Made by a program: the position numbers and the translations under genes
From: Archangium_A sp035910535
GTDB lineage: Bacteria > Myxococcota > Myxococcia > Myxococcales > Myxococcaceae
Length of the DNA: 64,000 nt
Assembly (NCBI GenBank): GCA_035910535.1
Contig: JAMHXF010000061.1
Coordinates: forward strand, 1 to 64,000
Direction of reading: 5' to 3'
The notes under the pieces: model-generated
The model's database searches: none
The model's input: the letters and a program-made list of their open reading frames with translations, nothing else
Told to the model about the DNA's origin: nothing
Shown here: positions 52,903 to 61,023 of the stretch, one piece after another
How the letters are laid out: every line of letters starts with the position of its first letter
How positions within the stretch are numbered: the stretch's first letter is position 1

Positions 52903-54720
52903 TCAGTACCAGGCGACCTTGAGCTTCAGCGCGGGGTTCGCCTCGCGCAGCACCTTCACGTGCGCCTCGTCGACGGCCCTGGGCACGGAGATGGCGGGGT
53001 TGGTCCACTCGCGGGGTCGCAGTGTGGTGCTGGCGGTGATGTCGGCTGGCAACCTCGCCAGCACCGTCGCCAGTCGCTCGACGTACGTGTTCATCAGCAA
53101 CGGCGGTGACACGTCGAGCGCCGCGCCCGTGCTGAAGGGCCGCGTGAAGTGCAGCTCGCCGTAGGTGAAGGTCTCGAGGCGCTTCAGGTGTTCGGCCGCG
53201 CGCAGCATCTTCGAAATCATGTCGGGCCAGGTCGCGTCGCTCACGACATGCAGGTGCTTCAACTTCGGCAGCGCGTCACTCAGCCCTGCGAGGTCGAGCT
53301 CTGGCGTGTAGCGCGTCGTCAGTGCTTCGAGCGCGAGGCCCCGCACGTCATCTGGCTTCGGCGGCGAGAGCAGCTCCAGCGCGCGCAGGGCACGCAGCGT
53401 GGCGAGCTCTTCGAAGATCGCGCTCACGTTCTTGTTCATGAGAACCCGCGCGCGCTGCAGCGTCGTCATGCGCGAGAGCACCCCGCTCTTCGGTGTGCCC
53501 CGCCAGGTCACCTCGAGCAGCCTCGAGACGTCGGCCGTCGACGCCGGGCCTTCAGGCGCTGGGCTCACCACGAGGTGCTCGAGCTTCGGCGCGCGCGTGA
53601 GGTCGTCACCCATCGGCACGAAGTCGAGGTGCAGCTCGCGCCAGTCGAACGTCTGCTCGCCGAGCGCGTCGAACATCGCGCGCGTGAGCGAATCGACCGT
53701 GTGCAGCCCGCGGGTGTGCTCGCTGGTCAGCAGCTCACGGGCGAGCTTCCCCGACAGCGCGGAGGGCATCGACAGCGTGCGCAGCGTACGGAGCGCCGGC
53801 AGCGAGACCACGTGCTTGACTGTCCTGGTGTCGGTGAACATCGACACGGGGAAGCCGCGCGCCAACGTGCAGGCACCGCCTTGAGACAACGGGTGGCACA
53901 GCGCCATCACACGCTTTTTGTCTTGAAGCACCGCACGTTCACGCGCAAACGCCGCGTCGCTCACAGGGCCCCGAGCGCGCGCGAGCTGCAGCGCGATGAG
54001 CTCACCGCGTTCATCGCCACGTTCGGTCAGCGCGTCGGCGAACACCAGGCGCGGCGTGTCGTCGTCGGGCGCGGCGTAGACGGCCTCGAGCAGCGCGTCG
54101 TCGTTCTGTGTGGCGCTGCGGCGTGACGACGCGGCGCGGGTGGTTTGTGTGCGCTCGGTCTCGAATGCCGCTTCCAACTCCGCAGCCTTCTTCTCGAGCG
54201 CGGCCGACAACGGGCCCGGCTTGACCAGGTCCAGCTCGTTGGCCGTACGTCGCAGCAGGTTGGCGACGAGGTCACCCACGCTCGTCTCGAGGATCGATTT
54301 GTAGCGAACCGCGAGCGCCTCGAGCGCCGGTCGCACGCGCGGGTCATTCGCGGCGGCCAGCACGCTCGCGCACGTACGGAAGAAGGGCAGCGCCGTCTGC
54401 GCGCGGTACGGGGGCGACTCCAACAACGCCAGCGTGCCGCTCACCACACGCGGGTCGTTCAACGTCGCGAGCAACGTGAGCCGCTCGACCGCCTGCGACG
54501 ACTTGCCGCTGCCGACGGTCGCGAGCAGCCGCGGCAGGTCGAGCGGATCTCGCTTCAGAAACAGCTCGTGCCACTTCGCGACGTCGACCGCCTTGCCACT
54601 GTCACCGACGAGCGCTCGCGGCTGCGGCAACGCACGAAGCGTCGCGAAGTCGGCGATGGCTGCGAACCGCGGGTGCTTCGACTTGCGCCACGCCGCGATG
54701 GACTCAGTGAGCTCCTTCAC
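52903..54720 (-). CDS. TIGR02996 repeat-companion domain protein
   Basis: A 605-residue cytoplasmic protein starting at GTG. Residues 208-245 (LLEAVYAAPDDDTPRLVFAD followed by ALTERGDERGELIALQLARA) match the repeat-companion domain TIGR02996, common in myxobacteria and planctomycetes. It is usually followed by leucine-rich-like repeats, and the later part (LRTLSMPSALSGKLARELLT, LPKLKHLHVVSDATWPDMI) fits degenerate repeats of this sort. The N-terminal 180 residues look like HEAT-like helices. Role unknown, probably protein interaction. Confidence 0.8.
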   Translation of the reverse strand: MKELTESIAAWRKSKHPRFAAIADFATLRALPQPRALVGDSGKAVDVAKWHELFLKRDPLDLPRLLATVGSGKSSQAVERLTLLATLNDPRVVSGTLALLESPPYRAQTALPFFRTCASVLAAANDPRVRPALEALAVRYKSILETSVGDLVANLLRRTANELDLVKPGPLSAALEKKAAELEAAFETERTQTTRAASSRRSATQNDDALLEAVYAAPDDDTPRLVFADALTERGDERGELIALQLARARGPVSDAAFARERAVLQDKKRVMALCHPLSQGGACTLARGFPVSMFTDTRTVKHVVSLPALRTLRTLSMPSALSGKLARELLTSEHTRGLHTVDSLTRAMFDALGEQTFDWRELHLDFVPMGDDLTRAPKLEHLVVSPAPEGPASTADVSRLLEVTWRGTPKSGVLSRMTTLQRARVLMNKNVSAIFEELATLRALRALELLSPPKPDDVRGLALEALTTRYTPELDLAGLSDALPKLKHLHVVSDATWPDMISKMLRAAEHLKRLETFTYGELHFTRPFSTGAALDVSPPLLMNTYVERLATVLARLPADITASTTLRPREWTNPAISVPRAVDEAHVKVLREANPALKLKVAWY

Positions 54721-54735
54721 GGCGCGCGAGCGTAC

Positions 54736-55425
54736 TCACTTCGCCTGAACGAGGTGCTCCTTGCGTTCGGTGAAGAGCTTCCAGAACTGCTCGGCGATGG
54801 CGCCGGCCTCGAGCGTCGCGTTGCCCTGGTCCCACGCGGTGCCCTTCACCGTGCCGAGCACCATCACTTCGCCGCAGTACACGTTCTCGGTCGCCAGGCG
54901 CTTGGCCAGCAGGCGCACCGTCTTGTGCTTGGCCGAGTTCGCGATGGCGAGGCCCATTGAATTGAACTGCACGCACGCGCGGTCGACACCTTCGTCGAAG
55001 AGCCCGAAGCCGCCGTCGGTCACCAGTACCGCGCCGTCTTTCGCGTTCTTCAAGTCGGGCAGCGCTTCCTGAATCGCCGCGACGAGGCCGGTGACGCCCG
55101 TGTCGAGCGCCGCGCGGAGGTCTTCGGCCGGGGCCGTGAGCAGGTCGCCGGCGATGGGCGCCGCCGCGTTCCAGTGCAGCGCGGTCAACGGGCCCAGCTC
55201 GGCGCGCGTCTTCTTCACCGCCGCGCGCACCGCCTCGAGGTTCGACGCGTCAGTCGCAATCGCGATGGCTTTGATGCCCTTGGCCTGCAGCTTCTTCACG
55301 CCTTCAGCCAGCTTGTCAGCGTTGCGCGCGGCGATGGCGACCGCGAAGCCTTGCGCGCCGAACTTCTCGGCGACAGCGTGGGAAATGCCAGGTCCGTAAC
55401 CGGTAACGAGAATGGTCTTTGACAT
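54736..55425 (-). CDS. Short-chain dehydrogenase-like protein without clear YxxxK
   Basis: A 229-residue Rossmann protein with MSKTILVTGYGPGISHAVAE (cofactor motif), AIAARNADKLAEGVKKLQ and the NAA-type strand (LHWNAAAPIAG). The catalytic YxxxK expected near residue 150-165 is not visible; the segment reads IANSAKHKTVRLLAKRLA, where Asn replaces Tyr. It may therefore be a non-catalytic or altered SDR. Convergent with nothing; it is 15 bases upstream of the TIGR02996 gene in the same direction. Confidence 0.75.
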   Translation of the reverse strand: MSKTILVTGYGPGISHAVAEKFGAQGFAVAIAARNADKLAEGVKKLQAKGIKAIAIATDASNLEAVRAAVKKTRAELGPLTALHWNAAAPIAGDLLTAPAEDLRAALDTGVTGLVAAIQEALPDLKNAKDGAVLVTDGGFGLFDEGVDRACVQFNSMGLAIANSAKHKTVRLLAKRLATENVYCGEVMVLGTVKGTAWDQGNATLEAGAIAEQFWKLFTERKEHLVQAK

Positions 55426-55493
55426 GGCGGCCTGAGTAACGGCCCTCACTTCCTGACACCACTTTGTCAGCAGGCCGGGCGAAGGTTCACCGC

Positions 55494-55901
55494 ATGACCG
55501 AACACATCTACCGAGGCAGCTGTCACTGCAGGCGCGTGACCTACGAAGTGAGGCTCGACCTCGCAAAGGGCACCGGCAAGTGCAACTGCGGGTTCTGCAC
55601 GAAGTCGCGCAACTGGGGCGCCTTCGTGAAGCCGGCCGACTTCAAGTTGCTCACCGGCGCCGACGAGCTGACGCACTACGCGGGTCGAAACCCCACGGGC
55701 CATCAGCACTTCTGCAGGGGCTGCGGCGTGCAGACCCACGGCGACGGCGTGGTCGAAGAAATCGGCGGCGCGTACGTGTCGGTGCAGGTCTCGACGCTCG
55801 ACGACGTGACCCCGCAGCAGATGCTCGAGGGCCCGGTGCGCTTCACCAACGGCCGCGACGACGCGTGGCACCTGGTGCCGGCCTTCACCGCGCACCTTTA
55901 A
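55494..55901 (+). CDS. GFA-family (glutathione-dependent formaldehyde-activating-like) protein
   Basis: A 135-residue zinc protein with the family cysteines: SCHCRRVTYEV, GTGKCNCGFCTKSRNWGAF and QHFCRGCGVQTHG. Members activate glutathione-formaldehyde adducts or have other small-molecule roles. ATG at 55494 has GAAGG nine bases upstream and is preferred to one 10 codons before. Divergent from the SDR-like gene. A GGAG follows its stop immediately, leading into the DUF2891 gene. Confidence 0.88.
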   Translation: MTEHIYRGSCHCRRVTYEVRLDLAKGTGKCNCGFCTKSRNWGAFVKPADFKLLTGADELTHYAGRNPTGHQHFCRGCGVQTHGDGVVEEIGGAYVSVQVSTLDDVTPQQMLEGPVRFTNGRDDAWHLVPAFTAHL

Positions 55902-55913
55902 TAAGGAGTGCCC

Positions 55914-56957
55914 ATGAGCCTCGCGCTGACGCTGCTGCTGTTGTCGACGACGCCACCTGCCGACTTCGACGTCGCCACGGCCGAGCGCTTCGCGAAGCTC
56001 GCGCTGGCCTGCGTACACAAGGAGTACCCCAACAAGCTCGCGCACGTGCTCAGCGGCCCGAAGGACGTGCGCGCGCCCAGCCAGCTCACGCCGGCCTTCT
56101 ACGGTTGCTACGACTGGCATTCATCGGTGCACGGGCATTGGTTGCTGGCGCGGCTCGCGCGAATGTTCCCCGACGCGACGTTCGCCGCTGCTGCGCGCAA
56201 GGCGTTGCGCAAGAGCCTGAGCGCGAAGAACCTCGCGGCAGAGCTCACGTACTTCGAGGGGCCCGGTCGGCTCAGCTTCGAGCGGCCGTATGGGCTCGCG
56301 TGGCTGCTGCAGCTCGCCGCCGAGCTGCGCGAGTGGGACAGCCCCGAGGCGCGAGCGTGGGTCAAGTCGCTCGAGCCGCTGGAGCGCGCGGCGGCCGCAC
56401 GAATCACCGCGTGGCTGCCGAAGTTGAACAAGCCCATTCGCGTCGGAGAGCACGACCAGACCGCGTTTGCGTTCGGGCTCATCTTCGACTGGGCGCGCGT
56501 GGCGAGAGACGAAGCGATGCTGACGCTGCTGCGTGAGCGCGTGGCGAAGTACTACGAGGCCGACAAGGCCTGCCCGCTGTCGTGGGAGCCCAATGGTCAG
56601 GACTTTCTGTCTCCGTGCCTGGCCGAAGCCGACCTGCTGCGCCGCGTGTTGCCGCAGGAGCGCTACGCGAAGTGGCTCACAGAGTTCTTCCCGTCGTTCT
56701 CACTGACGCCGGCTGAAGTCAGTGACCGCAGCGACCCCAAGCTGGCGCACCTCGACGGGCTCAACCTGAGCCGCGCGTGGATGTTGGAGGGCATCGCGTC
56801 GGCGTTGCCGACGGGCGATTCACGGCGCGAGGCGTTCGAGCGCGCGGCGAAGGCGCACCGCGAGGCGGGGCTCATGGCGGTGACGGGCGAGCACTACGAA
56901 GGTGGCCATTGGCTGGGCAGCTTCGCGGTCTACCTCGTCAGTCGGCGCGGGTACTGA
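55914..56957 (+). CDS. DUF2891 family protein, exported
   Basis: A 347-residue protein with signal peptide MSLALTLLLLSTTPPAD and AAGGAG at good spacing. Family features include YPNKLAHVLSGPKD, FYGCYDWHSSVHGHWLLARL (a metal-like His cluster) and GEHDQTAFAFGLIFDWA near the middle, and HYEGGHWLGSFAVYLVS at the end, resembling an alpha/alpha-barrel glycosidase-like fold. Function unknown; may act on carbohydrates. The gene is 12 bases after the GFA gene. Confidence 0.82.
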   Translation: MSLALTLLLLSTTPPADFDVATAERFAKLALACVHKEYPNKLAHVLSGPKDVRAPSQLTPAFYGCYDWHSSVHGHWLLARLARMFPDATFAAAARKALRKSLSAKNLAAELTYFEGPGRLSFERPYGLAWLLQLAAELREWDSPEARAWVKSLEPLERAAAARITAWLPKLNKPIRVGEHDQTAFAFGLIFDWARVARDEAMLTLLRERVAKYYEADKACPLSWEPNGQDFLSPCLAEADLLRRVLPQERYAKWLTEFFPSFSLTPAEVSDRSDPKLAHLDGLNLSRAWMLEGIASALPTGDSRREAFERAAKAHREAGLMAVTGEHYEGGHWLGSFAVYLVSRRGY

Positions 56958-58083
56958 GCAGCCGCAGGTGCTCGTGCAGGCTGTCGAGGTACAGCGCGTA
57001 CATCTGGTAGCGCAGGTCCATCGGGTCTGACGCGAGGAAGCGTCGCAACAGCGGCGCGGCGAGCAGGTCTTGCGCCTTCAGAATCGCCGCTTCGCGCTCG
57101 GCGGGCGGCAGCGACGCCGCCGCTTCGACGTCACGCATGCCGCGGTCGAACTTGCGCCAATACAGCCGCAGCGCCAGCGTCGCAGGCACGCCGCGCACCC
57201 AGCGGTCAGCGCGTTGGGCCGCCGTCATGGCGCGCGCGCCGGGAGGCAGCCGTGCGTCGAAGGCGTCGGGCAGCCACGCGCCATAGAGCCGCAGCGCGAG
57301 CTGCGTCCGCTCGAGCCGCATCACCTCTGCGTACTCGGGCGCGAGCGCGCGGACGTCTTCGAGGCGCTGCGTGAAGCGCTCACGTTGCTCCGGCGTCGCG
57401 GCGTCGAGCGCTTCGTCGCACGCCGGCATCACCGCGCGTGACGGGCCCAGCGTCGCCAGCATCGCCTCGAGGCCTTCGAGGCGCAGCCACGCGGTCGTTC
57501 CGCTCAACGTCGCCGCGCACACCTCCAGCGCGTCGTTCACATCACCGCGCGCCAGGGCTTCACGCATGGTGAGCGGCGCGAGTGACGTGAGCGCCTCCAT
57601 CAAGCGCGGCATCGACTGACGTCGACCGTGACGAACATCGGCGAAAGGGCCGAGGCCGCCAGCGGGCGCGACGGTCGCCAGCGCGCCACACGCGACCACG
57701 CGACGAAGCCACGCATGGCCGCTGGCGACCTCGGCGCGCGCCGCTGGAGAGAGCGAATGAAACGGCCGAGACCCGTCGGTGACGGTCATCACCTCAGCGC
57801 CTGAAAAGGGCAGGGCGCGGCTCACGTCGGGCGACAGGTCGGCTTCGCGGCCCAGACAGTCGATGACGTTCCCCGGCGCGTTGTGCGGCAGCCCGAGCGC
57901 GCGCGCGTCGAGCGAGTTCGCGTCGTCGACGAGTCGCTGACTGAGCGCGCGGCCCTGCAGCGCCAGCACCAGCCACGCCCCCGCCGGCAGACCGAGCAGC
58001 AACATCACCATGGCCAACCGGAGCCGCTTCACGCTGCGGGTGATGATGCCAGCGGGTGATTGGTTTCGCCCGTCGCTGGACAC
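56938..58083 (-). CDS. Membrane-anchored hypothetical protein, 381 residues
   Basis: Starts at GTG (SSDGRNQSPAGIITRSVKRL). One membrane segment at about residues 22-43 (AMVMLLLGLPAGAWLVLALQ) anchors a large helical exported domain with regularly spaced Arg/Ala-rich helices. No family recognised. Its end overlaps the DUF2891 gene by 20 bases in opposite direction, and its start is 29 bases from the divergent LptC-like gene. Confidence 0.65.
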   Translation of the reverse strand: MSSDGRNQSPAGIITRSVKRLRLAMVMLLLGLPAGAWLVLALQGRALSQRLVDDANSLDARALGLPHNAPGNVIDCLGREADLSPDVSRALPFSGAEVMTVTDGSRPFHSLSPAARAEVASGHAWLRRVVACGALATVAPAGGLGPFADVRHGRRQSMPRLMEALTSLAPLTMREALARGDVNDALEVCAATLSGTTAWLRLEGLEAMLATLGPSRAVMPACDEALDAATPEQRERFTQRLEDVRALAPEYAEVMRLERTQLALRLYGAWLPDAFDARLPPGARAMTAAQRADRWVRGVPATLALRLYWRKFDRGMRDVEAAASLPPAEREAAILKAQDLLAAPLLRRFLASDPMDLRYQMYALYLDSLHEHLRLLSTRAD

Positions 58084-58112
58084 CCCGTCGCCGTCGCGCT
58101 TGAAGCCAGAGC

Positions 58113-58610
58113 GTGCGGCGGTTCTTCCCGGTGGTGCTGTTGTTGGCGTGCGCGCGGCCCGAGCAGGCGCAGCGAGACCCCTCGGGGCCCGACCTCGTGC
58201 TCGAAAGAGTCACCGTGCGCTCGTGGGCGGGCACTGAACTCCGCGTGGTGACGACGGCCGATTCGCTCGAGCTCGCACGCGAAGGTGGAGACCCCGGCGC
58301 GCTCACCGCGCTCGACGCCGGCGTCACGGTGCTGCGCGACGGCACGCACGTCACCGCGCCGGTGGTGCGCGGTAATTTTCTCTCGGGAGAGCTCGAAGGC
58401 GAAGGCGGCGTGCGACTGCGCGGGCCCAACGAGTTGGAGGCTGAGTCTCCGCGCGTGGCCTACAGCCGCTCACGCGGCGTGGCGTCGTCTGACGCGGGCG
58501 TCGTCGTTCAACAGCCGGGCATGACATTGAACGCCGCAGCCTTCACCGCTGACGTCGTTCAGCAGACGGCAGTCTTCGAGCAGGCCGACACGAAGTTCGC
58601 GCCGCGCTGA
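58113..58610 (+). CDS. LptC-like lipoprotein
   Basis: A 165-residue exported protein with GTG start and lipobox VVLLLAC. The mature part is a run of short beta strands (VLERVTVRSWAGTELRVVTT, GGVRLRGPNELEAESPRVAY, MTLNAAAFTADVVQQTAVFE) like LptC/LptA-type beta-jellyroll proteins that carry lipopolysaccharide to the outer membrane. No lptA or lptB is seen alongside. Assignment is by pattern. Confidence 0.6.
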   Translation: MRRFFPVVLLLACARPEQAQRDPSGPDLVLERVTVRSWAGTELRVVTTADSLELAREGGDPGALTALDAGVTVLRDGTHVTAPVVRGNFLSGELEGEGGVRLRGPNELEAESPRVAYSRSRGVASSDAGVVVQQPGMTLNAAAFTADVVQQTAVFEQADTKFAPR

Positions 58611-58652
58611 ACTGCCGTACGCTGCACCGAAGGGCCGGTTGGAGGAGTTCTC

Positions 58653-59699
58653 ATGCGACGAGTCTTTTCGGCGAAGCACCTGCGACAGGTCGTTCTCGGC
58701 GTCTCCGCGGCGCCGCTCGTCATCGCGTCAGGCTGCGGCCGCGTGATGGGCTCGGAGCTCGAGCTCTACGAGCTGGGCGTGATTCCCTCGAAGGTCGTCG
58801 ACGGTGGCCCTGGCGACGCGGGCCTGCCCGACGCTGGCGCACATGACGCGGGAGTCCCGGACGCGGGCATGCGCAAGCCCATCTTCTCGTGCAAGCCGTA
58901 CTCGACGAGCACGTCGGGCAACTCGTATTACTTCGACGGCGGCGGGCTCGCTGACCCGAGCTACTGCGTCACGTTGTGCCCCAACGACTTCGACGGCACG
59001 CCCATCAAGGTCTGCCAGCCCGTCGAAGAGAACGACCTCCTCTGTTGGATGGAGTTCTGCGGCGTGGGGCGACTCACCGAAGGCGTGACGCCGCGCGCAC
59101 GAAGCGCGCAAGCCCTCGGCGGTCACCTGGCGAACATGGCGGCGCACGAAGCCGCCGCGGCGCTCGCCTTCGCGCAGCTGGCCGATGAACTGAGCCACCA
59201 CGCCGTCGCGCCTGCGCTCGTGCGCCGCGCGCGTCGTGCCGCACACGAAGAGCTTCGACACACGCAGCTGGTGGGCGCGCTCGCGCGTGCGCACGGCGCG
59301 CACTTCTCGGTCGAAGGTACGACCCCGGGTGAGCCGCGCTCGCTCGAAGCCATCGCCACCGAGAACGCCGCTGAAGGCTGTGTGCGCGAGACGCTCGGCG
59401 CGATGGTGGGCCTGCATCAGTCACGTCACGCCGCCGACGCGCAGGTGCGCTCGGTGATGGCGCAGGTCAGCGCTGACGAGCTCGGGCACGCCGCGTGGAG
59501 CCACGCGCTGGCGTCGTCACTCGAGACACGGCTCTCGTTGAGCGCGCGGCGTCGGGTGCGTCGCGCGCGTGAGGGGGCGCTTGAAGCGGCGCGTGCGCAG
59601 CTCGAAGCGTCGGCTGACCCGCAGCTTCGCGGCGTGCTCGGCCTGCCCGACACCGAACTGGTGCAGTCGTGGTGCCTCGAGCTGCGCGCAGTTCGCTGA
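58653..59699 (+). CDS. Ferritin-like-domain lipoprotein with Cys-rich N-terminus
   Basis: A 348-residue exported protein (lipobox IASGC) with a GDAGLPDAGAHDAG linker. Residues 75-140 hold eight cysteines (FSCKPYS, YCVTLCPND, KVCQPVEENDLLCWMEFCGV). From about 150 a four-helix bundle has ferritin-like diiron ligands: AAHEAAAALAFAQLADEL, RRAAHEELRHTQLVGAL (ExxH), TENAAEGCVRETLGAMVG and SADELGHAAWSHAL (ExxH). Such a diiron centre might oxidise iron or a small substrate outside the cell. It is preceded by GGAGGAG. Confidence 0.75.
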   Translation: MRRVFSAKHLRQVVLGVSAAPLVIASGCGRVMGSELELYELGVIPSKVVDGGPGDAGLPDAGAHDAGVPDAGMRKPIFSCKPYSTSTSGNSYYFDGGGLADPSYCVTLCPNDFDGTPIKVCQPVEENDLLCWMEFCGVGRLTEGVTPRARSAQALGGHLANMAAHEAAAALAFAQLADELSHHAVAPALVRRARRAAHEELRHTQLVGALARAHGAHFSVEGTTPGEPRSLEAIATENAAEGCVRETLGAMVGLHQSRHAADAQVRSVMAQVSADELGHAAWSHALASSLETRLSLSARRRVRRAREGALEAARAQLEASADPQLRGVLGLPDTELVQSWCLELRAVR

Positions 59700-59804
59700 C
59701 GACACCCTCGCAGGGTCAACGCAGACATCGCAGGTGGGCGCTGCGCGGTGCCCAACGCGCGTTTAGACTTTCACGACGCCTTGGCGCGTCGGGGGGTCAA
59801 ACAC

Positions 59805-60995
59805 ATGAATATGGCGGTGAAGCCGTTCATTGCGGCAGTTCAGGAGCTGGCGTTGGCGAAGTCACGCCGCGCGGTCATTGAGTCGCTCGCGTCGTCGGCG
59901 CGCACGCTGGTCGGCGCCGATGGCACCACCGTCGTCTTCCGCGATGGCGACCAGTGCTTCTACGTTCACGAAGACGCCATGGCGCCGCTGTTCGCTCCGA
60001 ATCGTTTCCCGATGAGCGCGTGCGTGAGCGGCTGGGTCATGCAGAACGCAAAGTCGGCCGTCATCAACGACGTGTACGACGACCCTCGCGTGCCCATCGA
60101 GGTGTACCGGCCGACGTTCGTGAAGAGCATGGGCATGGTGCCGATGCGCTCTCGAGACCCGATTGGCGCCGTCGGCTTCTACTGGGCCGCTTCACACGAG
60201 ATGACCGAAGACGAGCTCGAGCGCGCGCAGGCCCTGGCCGACTCTGCGGCCGTGGCGCTGCACAACGTGGCGACGCTCGAGAACCTCGAAGAGCGCGTGC
60301 GCCAACGCACCGAGCAGCTCACGTTGACCAACCAGGATCTCCGGCTCTTCGCGGGCTCCGTGGCGCATGACCTCCGCAGCCCGCTGACGGTGTTGCTCGG
60401 AAACGCGGAGGCGCTCCAGTACGACGACGTCACGGCTTCCGAGCGCGCCATGCTCGCGCGGGAGATGGTCCACACCGCGACGCACATGACCGGCATGTTG
60501 CAGGGCCTGCTCGAGCTCTCGCAGGTCACCAGCCGCCCGCTCGACCTCGGCAACGTGAACCTGTCGCGCGTGGCGCACGACTCGTTGGCGACGCTGCGGG
60601 GCATCGAGCCGTCGCGCACCGTCGACATCGACATCCAGCCTGACCTCACCGCGCAGGCCGACGAAGGCATGATGCGTTTGGTGCTGGGCAACCTGCTGAG
60701 TAACGCGTGGAAGTACACGTCGCGAAAACCACGCGCGCGCATTCGCTTCGGCGTCGAGAGCATGAACAGCGGCGACGCCTTCGTGGTGCAAGACGACGGC
60801 GACGGCTTCGACTCGCGCGCCTCGAAGGGCTTCGAGGCCTTCAAGCGCTTCCACACCAGCGACGAATTTCCCGGCACCGGGCTCGGCCTCGCCACCGTGT
60901 ACCGCGCCATCAACCGTCACGGCGGCACGCTGTGGGCCGAGTCGGCGCGCGGCGCAGGTGCCCGTTTCTACTTCCGCATTCCGCGCGCGGCCTGA
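59805..60995 (+). CDS. GAF-domain sensor histidine kinase
   Basis: A 396-residue cytoplasmic kinase. Residues 10-160 form a GAF sensor (SRRAVIESLASSARTLVGAD; MSACVSGWVMQNAKSAVIND). The DHp helix has the phosphoacceptor in FAGSVAHDLRSPLTVLLGNA, and the ATPase domain has LGNLLSNAWKYTSRK (N box), VQDDGDGFDSRA (G1) and GTGLGLATVYRAI (G2). Start ATG at 59805 has GGGGGG-like upstream sequence; a GTG at 59748 is possible. No response regulator is adjacent. Confidence 0.9.
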   Translation: MNMAVKPFIAAVQELALAKSRRAVIESLASSARTLVGADGTTVVFRDGDQCFYVHEDAMAPLFAPNRFPMSACVSGWVMQNAKSAVINDVYDDPRVPIEVYRPTFVKSMGMVPMRSRDPIGAVGFYWAASHEMTEDELERAQALADSAAVALHNVATLENLEERVRQRTEQLTLTNQDLRLFAGSVAHDLRSPLTVLLGNAEALQYDDVTASERAMLAREMVHTATHMTGMLQGLLELSQVTSRPLDLGNVNLSRVAHDSLATLRGIEPSRTVDIDIQPDLTAQADEGMMRLVLGNLLSNAWKYTSRKPRARIRFGVESMNSGDAFVVQDDGDGFDSRASKGFEAFKRFHTSDEFPGTGLGLATVYRAINRHGGTLWAESARGAGARFYFRIPRAA

Positions 60996-61023
60996 GCACC
61001 GGAGCGGGAGTAAGCTCCCGCGC

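Noticed and set aside
52903..54720. Plus-strand open frames opposite the TIGR02996 gene
   Set aside because: The minus-strand protein shows the TIGR02996 signature; the plus-strand frames have none.
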